Assembly (NCBI RefSeq): GCF_003286915.1
Contig: NZ_QMFY01000007.1
Span: forward strand, 186,001-250,000
Direction: 5' to 3'
From: Pseudochryseolinea flava
GTDB lineage: Bacteria; Bacteroidota; Bacteroidia; Cytophagales; Cyclobacteriaceae
Length of the DNA stretch: 64,000 nucleotides
Below, piece by piece: positions 47,307-56,034 of the stretch. The translations under genes and the position numbers were made by a program. Numbering within the stretch: the first letter of the stretch is position 1; each line of letters begins with the position of its first letter. A model generated the notes under the pieces. It was not told the origin of the DNA and did no database searches. It saw only the letters and a program-made list of their open reading frames with translations.

Positions 47307-47329
47307 TAATTTGCGCTATCGGAAATTTC

Positions 47330-49978
47330 TTATTCCACGCGCAAGTTATCTACGGGATTGGTGTTAGCAGCTTTCCATGTCTGAGATAATATTGTCGTCA
47401 TCCCCAATGCCAGCATGATAGCCAAACTGACGAGAGCTTCCACGGCGCCGATGGGAACGTTATAGTATTGTGCTGTGAGCAAGAGTTTTCGCATCAAATA
47501 AGTCACTGTTGGAATTGTGATGACACTTGCGATAATGATCAGTATCACAAAATCTTTAGACAACATGTACACCAGACTTTCGGATGAGGCACCCATCACT
47601 TTTCGAATACTTACTTCCTTAACCCTGTTCCTCACGGTGAATACTACTGTGCCCAACAACCCAAGGCACGCTACCGTGATCGCCAGCATTCCCATAAATC
47701 CCCAAATCTTTACAAGAACAAAATAAAAGCCATACGTATCGCGGATCTGATCGGACAAATACGCCGATTTAAATTTTGTTTCTTTCCCGATGGACTTCCA
47801 TATATCTTCCATTTCAGAAAAAGCATGGAGGGCATCCGTCGGCGCAAGATGAACGTTTGCGTATACAAAATCTTTCGGCGCATATTCAAAGAAAAAATTT
47901 CCAACACGATCATTCAAGCTTGCATAATGAAAATCTTTTACGATACCGGCAACACGAACTTCCCTTTTATCCGGCAACATAATCACCTGACCGATGGCGT
48001 CGTACTCTTTTAGATCGTCAGGATTTGCGCTGATGCTTCTTGCAAATACTTCATTGATAATAATCATACGCGAATTGTCGATAGAGTCACTGCTAAAATT
48101 TCTTCCGCGGATCATCGTAAGTCCCATCGTCGACATAAAACCTTCGTCGATCGACATCGTGCTGGCGGCTAAGGAATCTGTTTTTCCAACAGCGTGTACA
48201 AACACCTCCGGCACTGACCCCGCACCTAACGCATGCGATGACATCGATATGGTTTCGACGAACGATAACTTTCCGAATTCATTCTTTACTACCTGAGGGT
48301 CGGCCTGCTGAAGATCAACATTCAGTATATTGTTCTGTTCAAAACCTAAATCGTAATTGACAGAATACCGGTATTGTTGTATCACAATGACAACTGCCAT
48401 AATGAAGCCAAGGGATAAAATAAACTGAGTCATGATCACCAACTTGCGTATGGGCATGCGAGTCCATTTTCCGGTTTGCAGTGCTTTACCTTTCAACGCC
48501 GTAACAGGAACAATCTTCGAAAAATGTAGGGCCGGTACAACCCCTGAAACAACGCCTACGAATAGCGCAAAGAGTATAAACCCTACAAACGTGCCAAGAG
48601 TAGGATTCAAGTCCACCAGGTCCGTTTCGCCGGCAATAGCAAGCGCTTCATCACGCACAATCTCAAAAAGGAAATAGGACAACACCAGTGCGAGCAACAT
48701 AATCATCGTGCTTTCTACAATGAACTGCGTGAAGATCTGATGTTTCTGTCCACCCATAACTTTACGAACACCAATCTCCTTCATCCGCTTGAGCGATTGC
48801 GATATGGAAAGACTGACGTAATTTGTACACGCCGCCAATAGGATAATCAGTGGAAACATTCCGTTAAGAATCATCGATTCATAACTCCAACCATCTCCGA
48901 TAGGATTGGACAGCGCATCACCAGGCACTATTTTATCGAGACGCTGAAGTTCAAAAGACGCTTTGTAATCATTTGTCTTGTATTTTTCTTTAGCGATGTC
49001 ATTGAGAAATCGTTCAATACCAGTAGGCATTGCGTTGTGCGAGAGTAGGAGATAGGTGTACGAATCGGTGAATGTATTCCAATGTTTCTCATCATCGGTG
49101 AAAGAAGGGCCGTGATGAGATGTCAACGTTTCAATCGACATGAGTGCTTCGAATTTCATGTGCGAATTCTTAGGCACATTCTTGGCTACACCCGTAATCA
49201 TCACCTCACCGAAAGGCTCAATAAATGCAAGTTGTCCCATCGGGTCTTTTGTACCAAAAATTTTTGCAGCAGCGGCTTCTGTGATCACCATCGTGTTCGG
49301 CTTGGTAAGTGCAGTCATGGCATTACCTTGCAGAAGGGGAAAATTAAACACTGAGAGATAGGCGGCATCTACAAAATATCCACGCACTGGAATTTTAGCG
49401 TCACCAACGCCAACGTTGTGAGCCAGTGATCCTTGAACGCGCACCACTTTTTCGACACCGCTAACATTATTGGTTAGCAGTTGAGCCGTGCCAATGGGCG
49501 CTGAGGCAAAGGAAGGATTTTCATTTCGATCTTGAACATGCGTGATCACCCTATAAATGCGCGTTCGATTAGGATGAAAATTATCGAATTGAAATACAAA
49601 TACGACCATCGCTACAAAAAGTAAACTGAGCGACATGCCTACCGCTAGACCGAACACGTTTAGCGTCGCGAAAAATTTGTTCTTAGACAAATTCCGAATG
49701 GCTGTTTTAAAATAGTTCTTGAACATACCTGGCGTAAATTGAGTATATGAAAAATGATGAAAAGCCGCGTCCTTCTTGCGCTTCACGAGCGTGTATGAAA
49801 AAACTAGCGACACAACCCTACACCAATATCTGAACCCTGCTCGAAAGCGGCCGTAAAGCTTCACATCGGCATAGAACAGCTCCTCGATATCACCCTGCAA
49901 ATCATCAACTTGAGCTCTCTCGCTGTAGCATTGAAGCAGGTATGAAGCGAGTCGTGGCGGCCTGATTCGTGAATCCAT
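47330..49978 (-). CDS. Prefix-domain FtsX/MacB-type permease without PadR partner
   Basis: The 882-residue permease has the prefix domain (LASYLLQCYSERAQVDDLQG, with DDLQGDIEELF) and two MacB_PCD-FtsX halves. The hallmarks are MKEIGVRKVMGG and VKEVSIRKVMGAS, slightly diverged from the other copies. ATG 49978 is chosen; a GTG seven codons upstream is possible. Unlike the other prefix permeases it has no PadR gene at its 5' end, where a 265-nt gap precedes greB. It may be controlled by a PadR encoded elsewhere. Confidence 0.92.
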   Translation of the reverse strand: MDSRIRPPRLASYLLQCYSERAQVDDLQGDIEELFYADVKLYGRFRAGFRYWCRVVSLVFSYTLVKRKKDAAFHHFSYTQFTPGMFKNYFKTAIRNLSKNKFFATLNVFGLAVGMSLSLLFVAMVVFVFQFDNFHPNRTRIYRVITHVQDRNENPSFASAPIGTAQLLTNNVSGVEKVVRVQGSLAHNVGVGDAKIPVRGYFVDAAYLSVFNFPLLQGNAMTALTKPNTMVITEAAAAKIFGTKDPMGQLAFIEPFGEVMITGVAKNVPKNSHMKFEALMSIETLTSHHGPSFTDDEKHWNTFTDSYTYLLLSHNAMPTGIERFLNDIAKEKYKTNDYKASFELQRLDKIVPGDALSNPIGDGWSYESMILNGMFPLIILLAACTNYVSLSISQSLKRMKEIGVRKVMGGQKHQIFTQFIVESTMIMLLALVLSYFLFEIVRDEALAIAGETDLVDLNPTLGTFVGFILFALFVGVVSGVVPALHFSKIVPVTALKGKALQTGKWTRMPIRKLVIMTQFILSLGFIMAVVIVIQQYRYSVNYDLGFEQNNILNVDLQQADPQVVKNEFGKLSFVETISMSSHALGAGSVPEVFVHAVGKTDSLAASTMSIDEGFMSTMGLTMIRGRNFSSDSIDNSRMIIINEVFARSISANPDDLKEYDAIGQVIMLPDKREVRVAGIVKDFHYASLNDRVGNFFFEYAPKDFVYANVHLAPTDALHAFSEMEDIWKSIGKETKFKSAYLSDQIRDTYGFYFVLVKIWGFMGMLAITVACLGLLGTVVFTVRNRVKEVSIRKVMGASSESLVYMLSKDFVILIIIASVITIPTVTYLMRKLLLTAQYYNVPIGAVEALVSLAIMLALGMTTILSQTWKAANTNPVDNLRVE

Positions 49979-50243
49979 AGAATTTCCATTTATATCCACA
50001 AGACGACGAACTCGGCAATATGTTTCTATTATTCAGAATAAATATTTTTGAATTTTAGTTGGCTGTCCTTTCAACCTAAAGAAAGGCTCATTTAAAAAGA
50101 TAAGTGTGGAACTAGAAAACGATAAGATAAAGTATCACCCATTTTAGGGTAGCGCGTTGAAAACAAAAGATGAAGTCTTCAGGCGTTTTGCTTTTACTCA
50201 GATCAAGTTCGTTCTTTTTGGTGGCTAAAAGGCAGAGGGTTAA

Positions 50244-50717
50244 TCAATGTTGATACTCAATTTTTTTCACATGCCACACAAAATCGCGCATGCCCGTTTT
50301 TACAATTACCTCGTCACCAACTTCTTTTTTCATCAGCGCACGCGCCATTGGTGAATCCATCGAGATGTAATCCTTGGTGTCGAAAATTTCGTCTGGCCCG
50401 ACTATTCGTAGTCGCTTTTTTAAGCCTAGTTCATTTTCAATTTCCACCCAGGCGCCGAATAAAACTTTCCCTTCTTGAAAGGGCGAGTAGGGCACAACCT
50501 TCAAATCGTCGATACATTTACGGAGATAAAGAATACGTCGGTCTATTTCCCGCAAGCGCTTCTTATTGTAATGGTAATCTGCATTTTCGGAACGATCGCC
50601 AAGGCTCGCTGCCCATGAAACTTTTTGCGTCGTATCTGGGCGTTCAACGCGCCACAATTGATCTAACTCCGCTTTTAACTTTTCTAAACCTTCGGGCGTA
50701 ATTAATTGCGTCTTCAT
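50244..50717 (-). CDS. greB: Transcription elongation factor GreB
   Basis: The 157-residue Gre factor has an N-terminal antiparallel coiled coil (about 1-75) whose tip carries LGDRSENADYHYNKKRLREI, with the acidic Asp/Glu of the catalytic tip and basic residues behind. The C-terminal globular FKBP-like domain contains SMDSPMARALMKKEVGDEV. It inserts in the RNA polymerase secondary channel and stimulates cleavage of backtracked RNA. The basic residues in the coiled coil and the YHYNKKRLREIDRRI sequence favour GreB over GreA. The 5' end lies 27 nt from the stop of the lipoprotein gene on the same strand. Confidence 0.93.
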   Translation of the reverse strand: MKTQLITPEGLEKLKAELDQLWRVERPDTTQKVSWAASLGDRSENADYHYNKKRLREIDRRILYLRKCIDDLKVVPYSPFQEGKVLFGAWVEIENELGLKKRLRIVGPDEIFDTKDYISMDSPMARALMKKEVGDEVIVKTGMRDFVWHVKKIEYQH

Positions 50718-50744
50718 GTTCCTTCTCGAATAAAAATGCGGAAG

Positions 50745-51764
50745 CTAATCAATTACAACGCGCGAAAGAAGCCCATCTTGATATTCATAGTGCCACGCGT
50801 CAATCACCCTGTCACCAGAGAGGTCCAACGCTTGTACCAACTTATCATCTTTATCGTACTCGTAGATCAACCGATCACTCATCGATTGGGATGAAGCGGT
50901 AAGGCCCACAGGCAATCCATTCCTGTACGTCCAATCGAGATGTGATTTAATCACCTTTTGGTTTAGCTGATCCACGAGCCAACCGTCAGCATCAAATAAA
51001 TATTCTCGCGCACTTCCGGCACTGTGTTGTGCTACGATTTTCGCTAGCGTGCGATCTTCATCTTTTCGATATTCAAATATCCAACTTCGCTCACGGCGAT
51101 CTCCCTTTTCAACAACGTTTATAGGATCTCCATGAAGATTAAAAGTAAATGTTGTTGTGTACGCTAATTTATTTCCCGCCTTATAAATCAATATAGTGAG
51201 CGATGTAATCTTGCGCTTGCGCATGAGGTCGGCATTGATTTTAAACGGAAGGTACGCCATGCCCGGAACGAAATTTCCAGGAACGCCAGAGGGATAAAGA
51301 TCCGATCTCAAATCAAAAAAATGATTTTTTGGCTGCTCTTCACCCAATACTGGTAACGCTTTCTTCAGCTTAAACTGTGGTTTGTCATAGAGCCCCAAGA
51401 TGTTTCTTGTATCGAATTTCAATATGCCAGTAATCGGGTCGATTAAAATTGATATCGAGTCGCCACGCATGTAATGCACCAAGTTGTTACCTATTCGCTT
51501 CATCGACAGCGGCGCATCTTTGTCAAAGAACACAAAGTAAGAAGGAGACCTCCGACCAACCTTGCGAATGGTTATTCGTTTCATACTTACCCCAGGGCCA
51601 AGAACTGGAATCGAATCAATTTTAATATTTTCCCAAACGCCCTCGATCTCACCCGTAGCCTGCCCCGACGTACATCCACACAAAGACATTGCAATAAGCG
51701 TCGTCATAACAATACGTAGAATGCCTTTCCACACAGATTTAATTTTAGAAGCAGCAATGTACAT
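50745..51764 (-). CDS. Uncharacterised lipoprotein, 339 aa
   Basis: The N-terminal hydrophobic segment ends in a lipobox (IAMSLCGC). The Met preceding MTTLIAMSLCGC at residue 20 could be the true start, because it gives a more compact signal. The mature region is beta-rich. Its C-terminal part (about 240-339) has YD/RHS-like features (YEYDKDDKLVQALDLSGD, HYEYQDG) but no full repeat array. No known family was assigned. It lies upstream of greB on the same strand with a 27-nt gap and may be co-transcribed. Confidence 0.78.
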   Translation of the reverse strand: MYIAASKIKSVWKGILRIVMTTLIAMSLCGCTSGQATGEIEGVWENIKIDSIPVLGPGVSMKRITIRKVGRRSPSYFVFFDKDAPLSMKRIGNNLVHYMRGDSISILIDPITGILKFDTRNILGLYDKPQFKLKKALPVLGEEQPKNHFFDLRSDLYPSGVPGNFVPGMAYLPFKINADLMRKRKITSLTILIYKAGNKLAYTTTFTFNLHGDPINVVEKGDRRERSWIFEYRKDEDRTLAKIVAQHSAGSAREYLFDADGWLVDQLNQKVIKSHLDWTYRNGLPVGLTASSQSMSDRLIYEYDKDDKLVQALDLSGDRVIDAWHYEYQDGLLSRVVID

Positions 51765-51970
51765 GTTTTAGTTAACGCAATCGGTGTTATTATGCGGATC
51801 CGCTGTGATCTGCCTTTATATTTAACATAATATAAATTATATAACGAATTTAGCCAGTTAGCCGCAAAAGGTTCTGAGCCCAAATTCATCCGCCGCCGCA
51901 CCCACGACTAAGCGATTCAACTTCGAAATGTTCTCAGGAAAGACCTTCTACTAACTGTTAACAGCATGAA

Positions 51971-52486
51971 TCACTCACTCCACGGTGGTTTGATTCCATT
52001 GGAGCGCGCATAGGCTATCAGTTGTCCGAGGTGTTCGTTGGAATGACCGAGCATGATCAAAATCGCTGACATCTTGGTATACTCTCCTGGGAATGGAAAT
52101 TCAACTTTCGTTGCTAGTGTTGCATCTGTGGTGCCCTTAATCGCTTCTGTCGCTACTTCGTAAGAGCGCTTCAATTCTTTTGCAATGGCATCTTTCGTCT
52201 TCAAATCTTTTTCGAGTGTTTCCATGTTTACGCCATCGGGAATTTTCGCACCCAACTTCGATGCAAACCAGTAATTAGCGGAAATAATGTGCGCACAAAC
52301 CTGGGCAACATTTCGCACTCCCGACTGCGGAGACCACGAGTACTTATCGGCAGGAATAGCTTCCGCCAATTTCATAACATGCCCAGAAACAAAGGCGATT
52401 GAACCCGCAGATTCTTTTTGGAATTGCCCCTGCGCAAAAATGTGCACGGAAAGGGTCAGTGCTAAAAACGTTAATAGTGTTTTCAT
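51971..52486 (-). CDS. DinB family protein with signal peptide
   Basis: The 171-residue protein has a signal peptide (MKTLLTFLALTLSVHIFAQ). It continues as a four-helix DinB-type fold with the typical AEAIPADKYSW segment, a first metal His in CAHIISANYWF and a second region MLGHSNEHLGQLIAYAR. DinB family proteins bind a metal through a His triad and some transfer thiols. Export of this one suggests a periplasmic role, unlike the YfiT-like DinB at 59.9 kb. It is downstream of the electrophile-stress operon on the same strand but separated by a gap that holds a small ORF. Confidence 0.87.
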   Translation of the reverse strand: MKTLLTFLALTLSVHIFAQGQFQKESAGSIAFVSGHVMKLAEAIPADKYSWSPQSGVRNVAQVCAHIISANYWFASKLGAKIPDGVNMETLEKDLKTKDAIAKELKRSYEVATEAIKGTTDATLATKVEFPFPGEYTKMSAILIMLGHSNEHLGQLIAYARSNGIKPPWSE

Positions 52487-52596
52487 GGTGGAAGGTTTAT
52501 TGATTGCAGGAAGATAGTAAAAATATTTCCGCTAGTCTTCGTCTGGCTGGTTTCAGATTCCGCAGATCACCGCTTTCTAGTAGTACGATCTTTTAA

Positions 52597-52833
52597 CTAT
52601 ACCGACCGCGTCTTGCCTAGCAAAGTAAACTCAACAATAATTTTCCCCGCACTGAAATTCGAGTACAATAGCTTCACCAGATTACGATTATCCATTTCAA
52701 GCGCTACATCGAAAGCGTGCTGATAATTCTCGGGATAAACATTCAGCACTTCTATTACATTCAGCATATCGGTGTCACTACGGCGGGCGTGTAATATCAT
52801 CATTATATCGCTGTCTAATTTGATCGCATCCAT
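52597..52833 (-). CDS. Small uncharacterised protein, 78 aa
   Basis: An ATG-started ORF of 78 residues (52833 to 52597) is well spaced between the nitronate monooxygenase and the DinB gene on the same strand. The sequence MDAIKLDSDIMMILHARRSD... is amphipathic with no motif recognised. It could be a real small gene or a chance ORF. It is reported because nothing else occupies this gap. Confidence 0.4.
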   Translation of the reverse strand: MDAIKLDSDIMMILHARRSDTDMLNVIEVLNVYPENYQHAFDVALEMDNRNLVKLLYSNFSAGKIIVEFTLLGKTRSV

Positions 52834-52915
52834 GCTTCAAGATGTAAATGTAATTCGACATTTTAAAATCACGCGCTTGCTCACGGTCTGCAGTTTAATG
52901 TTGGAAATAACTTCT

Positions 52916-53977
52916 TCACTGGCCACTCATCTCCGACACAATGGCGTTCATCAATGCTTCAGCACGCTTATGTTTTACGACAGGAGCAACCTGCCCTCCC
53001 CAAAACAAAATCAGATCCCACTTCTCTTGTTCTAGTGCCGCGCTCCTGATGTGTGACATAAACTGTGACTGTAATGGGAAAGGTAGAAACTTCTTTTCTT
53101 GGTTGACTAAATCTTTTGCAATACGACTCGTAATTCCGCGCCCCAATCTTCCCGTGAATGCACGCGAAAGCGTCGTATTCCGCGCACGCTCAGAGAACAA
53201 CATCTCTCGATGCATAGCCGTAGCGTTGGACTCTTCCGTTGCCAGAAACGCCGTGCCTATCTGTACACCATCAGCGCCAAGCGTTAACGCAGCAGCCACT
53301 CCTCTCCCATTCGCTATTCCACCCGCGGCAATCACCGGTGTTTTTACGCTCTCTTTGATTAGCTGAACTAAAACAAATGTGCCCGTCGTAGAAGATTCAG
53401 CGGAAGCAAGAAACGACGGACGATGTCCACCACCTTCAAAGCCAGAAGCAACGATCAAGTCAACGCCTGCAGATTCCAGCGCGATCGCTTCATCGACCGT
53501 TGTCGCTGCACCAACCGTTACAATACCAAGTTTTCGACACTGCTCCAAAATGTCCGCTGCAGGAATACCAAACACAAAGCTGAATACTGCAGGTTTCTGA
53601 CGAAGTATAACATCGACTTGATTCTCAAATCTACTCCTAAATGATTCAGGCTTACTTGGCAAAGCAATACCAAGCTCATCGAAGTACGGCTTGAATAAAT
53701 CTTGCGCCTGTTTAAAGTGTTCTTCTGAAACATCCTCGGCATCATGATCAGATACCCATAAATTGATATTGTATGGCTTGTTCGTCGCTGCTTTTATTTG
53801 TGTGTCTATTTTAAAAATTTCTTCCGGCGTCAAGGTGTATGCGCCATATCCACCAAGGCCGCCAGCATTGGACACCGCCGATACTAGCGCTACCGATGAC
53901 AGGTTGCCGCCAAAGGGACCTTGTAATATGGGACATTTAATCCCTAAAATTTTTGATACGTTCGTTTGATACCACAT
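52916..53977 (-). CDS. Nitronate monooxygenase (2-nitropropane dioxygenase-like)
   Basis: The 353-residue FMN-dependent TIM-barrel enzyme opens with LGIKCPILQGPFGGNLSSVAL. It has NINLWVSD, VIVASGFEGGGHRPSF (catalytic His region) and the FMN phosphate region TPVIAAGGIANGRGVAA, DGVQIGTAFLA. It is distinct from the family member at 43.2 kb, being longer and carrying the GFEGGGHRPS variant. It is the last gene of the run YceI, tautomerase, SDR, NTF2-like, and lies 13 nt from the NTF2-like gene. It is probably part of a detoxification pathway for nitro or electrophilic compounds, a role read from context. Confidence 0.9.
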   Translation of the reverse strand: MWYQTNVSKILGIKCPILQGPFGGNLSSVALVSAVSNAGGLGGYGAYTLTPEEIFKIDTQIKAATNKPYNINLWVSDHDAEDVSEEHFKQAQDLFKPYFDELGIALPSKPESFRSRFENQVDVILRQKPAVFSFVFGIPAADILEQCRKLGIVTVGAATTVDEAIALESAGVDLIVASGFEGGGHRPSFLASAESSTTGTFVLVQLIKESVKTPVIAAGGIANGRGVAAALTLGADGVQIGTAFLATEESNATAMHREMLFSERARNTTLSRAFTGRLGRGITSRIAKDLVNQEKKFLPFPLQSQFMSHIRSAALEQEKWDLILFWGGQVAPVVKHKRAEALMNAIVSEMSGQ

Positions 53978-53990
53978 TGTACTGTTTTGC

Positions 53991-54374
53991 TTAATCGATC
54001 ACAACATCTGACATCATCTTGTTGACAATCACCCAGCGTCCATCAATCTTATGAAACGAAAGGAACTCTTCATAGTTAAAGTCGTACATTTTTACTTTCA
54101 CTTTCGCCAAAGCAATCGAATTGATCACTTCAACAGAAAGTATCGTTCCTTTAAAAGGCTTACCTGAATCTTTCGGACTTTGTCTATTCCTGACTACCTT
54201 CAAATATTCATCACGCGTTTTTGCGTACGGTGCACCTTTCACATCGCCGTATAGCAATGTGCCGGTATGTAAAACATTTCCCAACTTCTCGATATCACCA
54301 GTGTAGATTCCGTCGAAATATTCATTCGCTAATGCTGCGGTAATCGCAAGCGAATCTATTGTCTCATTTCTCAT
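53991..54374 (-). CDS. NTF2-like (SnoaL-type) protein
   Basis: The 127-residue small cone-fold protein has an N-terminal helix (SLAITAALANEYFDGIYTGD), LHTGTLLYGDVKGAP and a C-terminal strand pair ending FDYNYEEFLSFHKIDGRWVI-type sequence. Such proteins act as small-molecule isomerases or binding subunits. No catalytic residue can be assigned. It overlaps the annotated SDR end by 11 nt because of the SDR frameshift; with the repaired SDR frame the gap is 42 nt. It is co-oriented with the operon. Confidence 0.82.
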   Translation of the reverse strand: MRNETIDSLAITAALANEYFDGIYTGDIEKLGNVLHTGTLLYGDVKGAPYAKTRDEYLKVVRNRQSPKDSGKPFKGTILSVEVINSIALAKVKVKMYDFNYEEFLSFHKIDGRWVIVNKMMSDVVID

Positions 54375-55152
54375 AGCTTCTGATTTTATGATTTGTTAAA
54401 ATATGATTCACCTTCTTTAACTCACGTGATGTCCTGCGCCCATTCCACCATCGACATTTATAATCGCTCCGGTTATAAAAATTACTTTTCGCAACGGCAT
54501 ACACCATCGCGGCCACGTCTTCTGTTTCACCAACTCGATTTAGCAGATGAATCCCTGCATTCCGATCCGCATGTTCTCCGTGCATCGGTGTACGGATTAT
54601 CCCAGGCGCAATGGTATTCACCCTGATGTTGTGTTTTCCGAACTCCGCGGCCAACTGCAATGTAAGCGCATGGATTGCCCCTTTTGAGGCGATCGGTGCT
54701 GCGCTCGGCGCGCCTCCCAAGGCATGATAGACTAGCGGAGTGCCTATATTGATCACAACTCCTTCACCTGCCCGCAACATCTGCGGAATGATCGCCTGTG
54801 TTGTAAAAAAAGTACCCTTCAAATTCGTGTTCAAAAATCGGTTAAGATAATTTTCATCGACTTCTAGAAAAGGTTTGGTTTCGTAAATACCAGCGTCGTT
54901 CACCAGCACATCAGCCGAACCAAATTTTCCCAAGGCCGTTGCCAATAATTTGATTCCAGTATTCTTTTCGCTTACGTCGCCCGCGAACATGGCGAGGCTA
55001 TTACCACCGCCAAATTCATCGTAAACCAATTTCAGTTTCGACTCAGTCGTCGCGTTGATCACGACGTTATCACCGCGTTGCAAAAAATATTTTGCTACTT
55101 CTCTACCGATGCCAGACGAGGCACCGGTAACAATGATCGTTTGTTTTTTCAT
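54364..55152 (-). CDS. Short-chain dehydrogenase/reductase with frameshifted C-terminus
   Basis: The 262-residue NAD(P)-dependent SDR has TGASSGIGREVA (dinucleotide loop), a nucleotide-contact segment and a catalytic triad region. The expected Tyr-x3-Lys is not seen in usual form: AAPIASKGAIHAL has Lys but the Tyr position is occupied by Ile. NDAGIYE replaces the usual NNAG. At 54477-54481 a run of five A on the plus strand (five T in the gene) shifts the frame. With four T the protein would continue ITGAIINVDGGMGAGHHVS and stop at 54417, the normal SDR ending. The coordinates given are of the uncorrected frame. Either a natural frameshift or a base-calling error explains it. Confidence 0.8.
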   Translation of the reverse strand: MKKQTIIVTGASSGIGREVAKYFLQRGDNVVINATTESKLKLVYDEFGGGNSLAMFAGDVSEKNTGIKLLATALGKFGSADVLVNDAGIYETKPFLEVDENYLNRFLNTNLKGTFFTTQAIIPQMLRAGEGVVINIGTPLVYHALGGAPSAAPIASKGAIHALTLQLAAEFGKHNIRVNTIAPGIIRTPMHGEHADRNAGIHLLNRVGETEDVAAMVYAVAKSNFYNRSDYKCRWWNGRRTSRELKKVNHILTNHKIRSYEK

Positions 55153-55153
55153 G

Positions 55154-55372
55154 TTACTTTTTATCTGCTGTTATACCACGCTCGCGAAGAACAGACACCT
55201 GTTCACCGGCAAATCCCCAATTATCGAGTTGCACCTCTTCAATCACCACATGGGTAAGTTGAGGATCCTTATTCAACACGTCTGTAATAACATCCGTTAC
55301 GCCTTTGATCAATGCTTTCTTTTGATCACGGGTCACTCCTTCTTTTGTTATTTCAATTTTTATGTAAGGCAT
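55154..55372 (-). CDS. 4-oxalocrotonate tautomerase family protein
   Basis: The 72-residue protein has Pro immediately after Met (the catalytic N-terminal Pro after Met removal). It has the beta-alpha-beta pattern MPYIKIEITKEGVTRDQKKA followed by HVVIEEVQLDNWGFAGE. 4-OT-type enzymes are homo-oligomeric isomerases or dehalogenases acting on small electrophilic or enol substrates. The Arg-rich binding residues of canonical 4-OT are only partly evident (REHGIT-like ends are missing). It lies 1 nt upstream of the SDR gene and 12 nt downstream of YceI, so it is inside the operon. Confidence 0.87.
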   Translation of the reverse strand: MPYIKIEITKEGVTRDQKKALIKGVTDVITDVLNKDPQLTHVVIEEVQLDNWGFAGEQVSVLRERGITADKK

Positions 55373-55384
55373 AATTTTGTTTGA

Positions 55385-55924
55385 TTAAACTAGACTTAAT
55401 ATTTCTTGACGTAAGCTTGCAATGATAGTTACCTGGAGTTCAAAATCATTGTATATCAATGTATCCCCAAGGTTGGTAAAGAAGTTTCCTGACCGGAACT
55501 TCATATCATATTTCGTGCGATCAATGATGATTCTTGCATCAGCGCGAAGCACACCGTTCTCTACGCGAACGATTGTATCAAACGCGATACGATTCGTAAT
55601 CCCTTTGATGGTAAGATTTCCTTCGACATGATTATCGCTCACTGAAATAATTTCTAGAACAGCTTCCGGAAATTGCTGCGATGAAAAGAAGTCATCGGAA
55701 GCCAGATGCCCTGCAAATTGGGCATTGGTTTCGGGATCTGTGATGTCAAGGATTTTAATGGATGTTGTATCCACTATAAAGAATCCTTTGATGAGTTTGT
55801 TATCAGAAACAACGATCTCCCCGCGTTTAAGATCTATCGTACCGTCGTGTGCTCCTGTGACTTTCTTACCAACCCATGTTATGTTACTTTGGGAGCTGGT
55901 GATATCAAATTTTTGAGTCTCCAT
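55385..55924 (-). CDS. YceI family protein
   Basis: The 179-residue lipocalin-like protein has the YceI pattern: FDITSSQSNITWVGKKVTGA near the start, then HDGTIDLKRGEIV, HLASDDFFSSQQFPEAVLEI and LTIKGITNRIAFD, with a beta-barrel rhythm. YceI proteins bind isoprenoid or amphiphilic lipids such as quinone derivatives. No signal peptide is visible, so this one may be cytoplasmic. It is the first gene of the five-gene operon and lies 111 nt downstream of the Crp/Fnr gene. An 11-bp inverted repeat spans its start codon. Confidence 0.9.
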   Translation of the reverse strand: METQKFDITSSQSNITWVGKKVTGAHDGTIDLKRGEIVVSDNKLIKGFFIVDTTSIKILDITDPETNAQFAGHLASDDFFSSQQFPEAVLEIISVSDNHVEGNLTIKGITNRIAFDTIVRVENGVLRADARIIIDRTKYDMKFRSGNFFTNLGDTLIYNDFELQVTIIASLRQEILSLV

Positions 55925-55959
55925 TTATTTGTGTGCTTTAAATTATCTACACAAATAAA
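55924..55959 (-). promoter_or_regulatory. Inverted repeat at the YceI start codon
   Basis: TTTATTTGTGT (55924-55934) and ACACAAATAAA (55949-55959) are perfect 11-bp inverted repeats with a 14-nt spacer. The left arm includes the first base of the YceI start codon. It could be an operator or an mRNA hairpin that sequesters the start. Confidence 0.45.
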
Positions 55960-55982
55960 CGGGCAACGACTCAGGATGGCGG

Positions 55983-55996
55983 GTGACCTAGATCAC
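55983..55996. promoter_or_regulatory. Crp-like palindromic site 1
   Basis: GTGACCTAGATCAC has the GTGA-N6-TCAC architecture of Crp-family sites. It lies 59 nt upstream of the YceI start and 38 nt downstream of the Crp/Fnr gene. Confidence 0.5.
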
Positions 55997-56019
55997 ATTT
56001 GCCTGTCAGGAATCGATAT

Positions 56020-56033
56020 GTGACGTAGATCAC
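56020..56033. promoter_or_regulatory. Crp-like palindromic site 2
   Basis: GTGACGTAGATCAC, flanked by T on both sides, has the same GTGA-N6-TCAC architecture and differs from site 1 at a single base. The two centres are 37 bp apart (about 3.5 helical turns). It ends 1 nt before the Crp/Fnr stop codon, on the 3' side of that gene. Confidence 0.5.
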
Positions 56034-56034
56034 T

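Noticed and set aside
43177-53977. The two nitronate monooxygenases as recent tandem duplicates
   Set aside because: They are about 9 kb apart, differ in length (319 and 353 residues) and in the active-site sequence, so no recent duplication is indicated.
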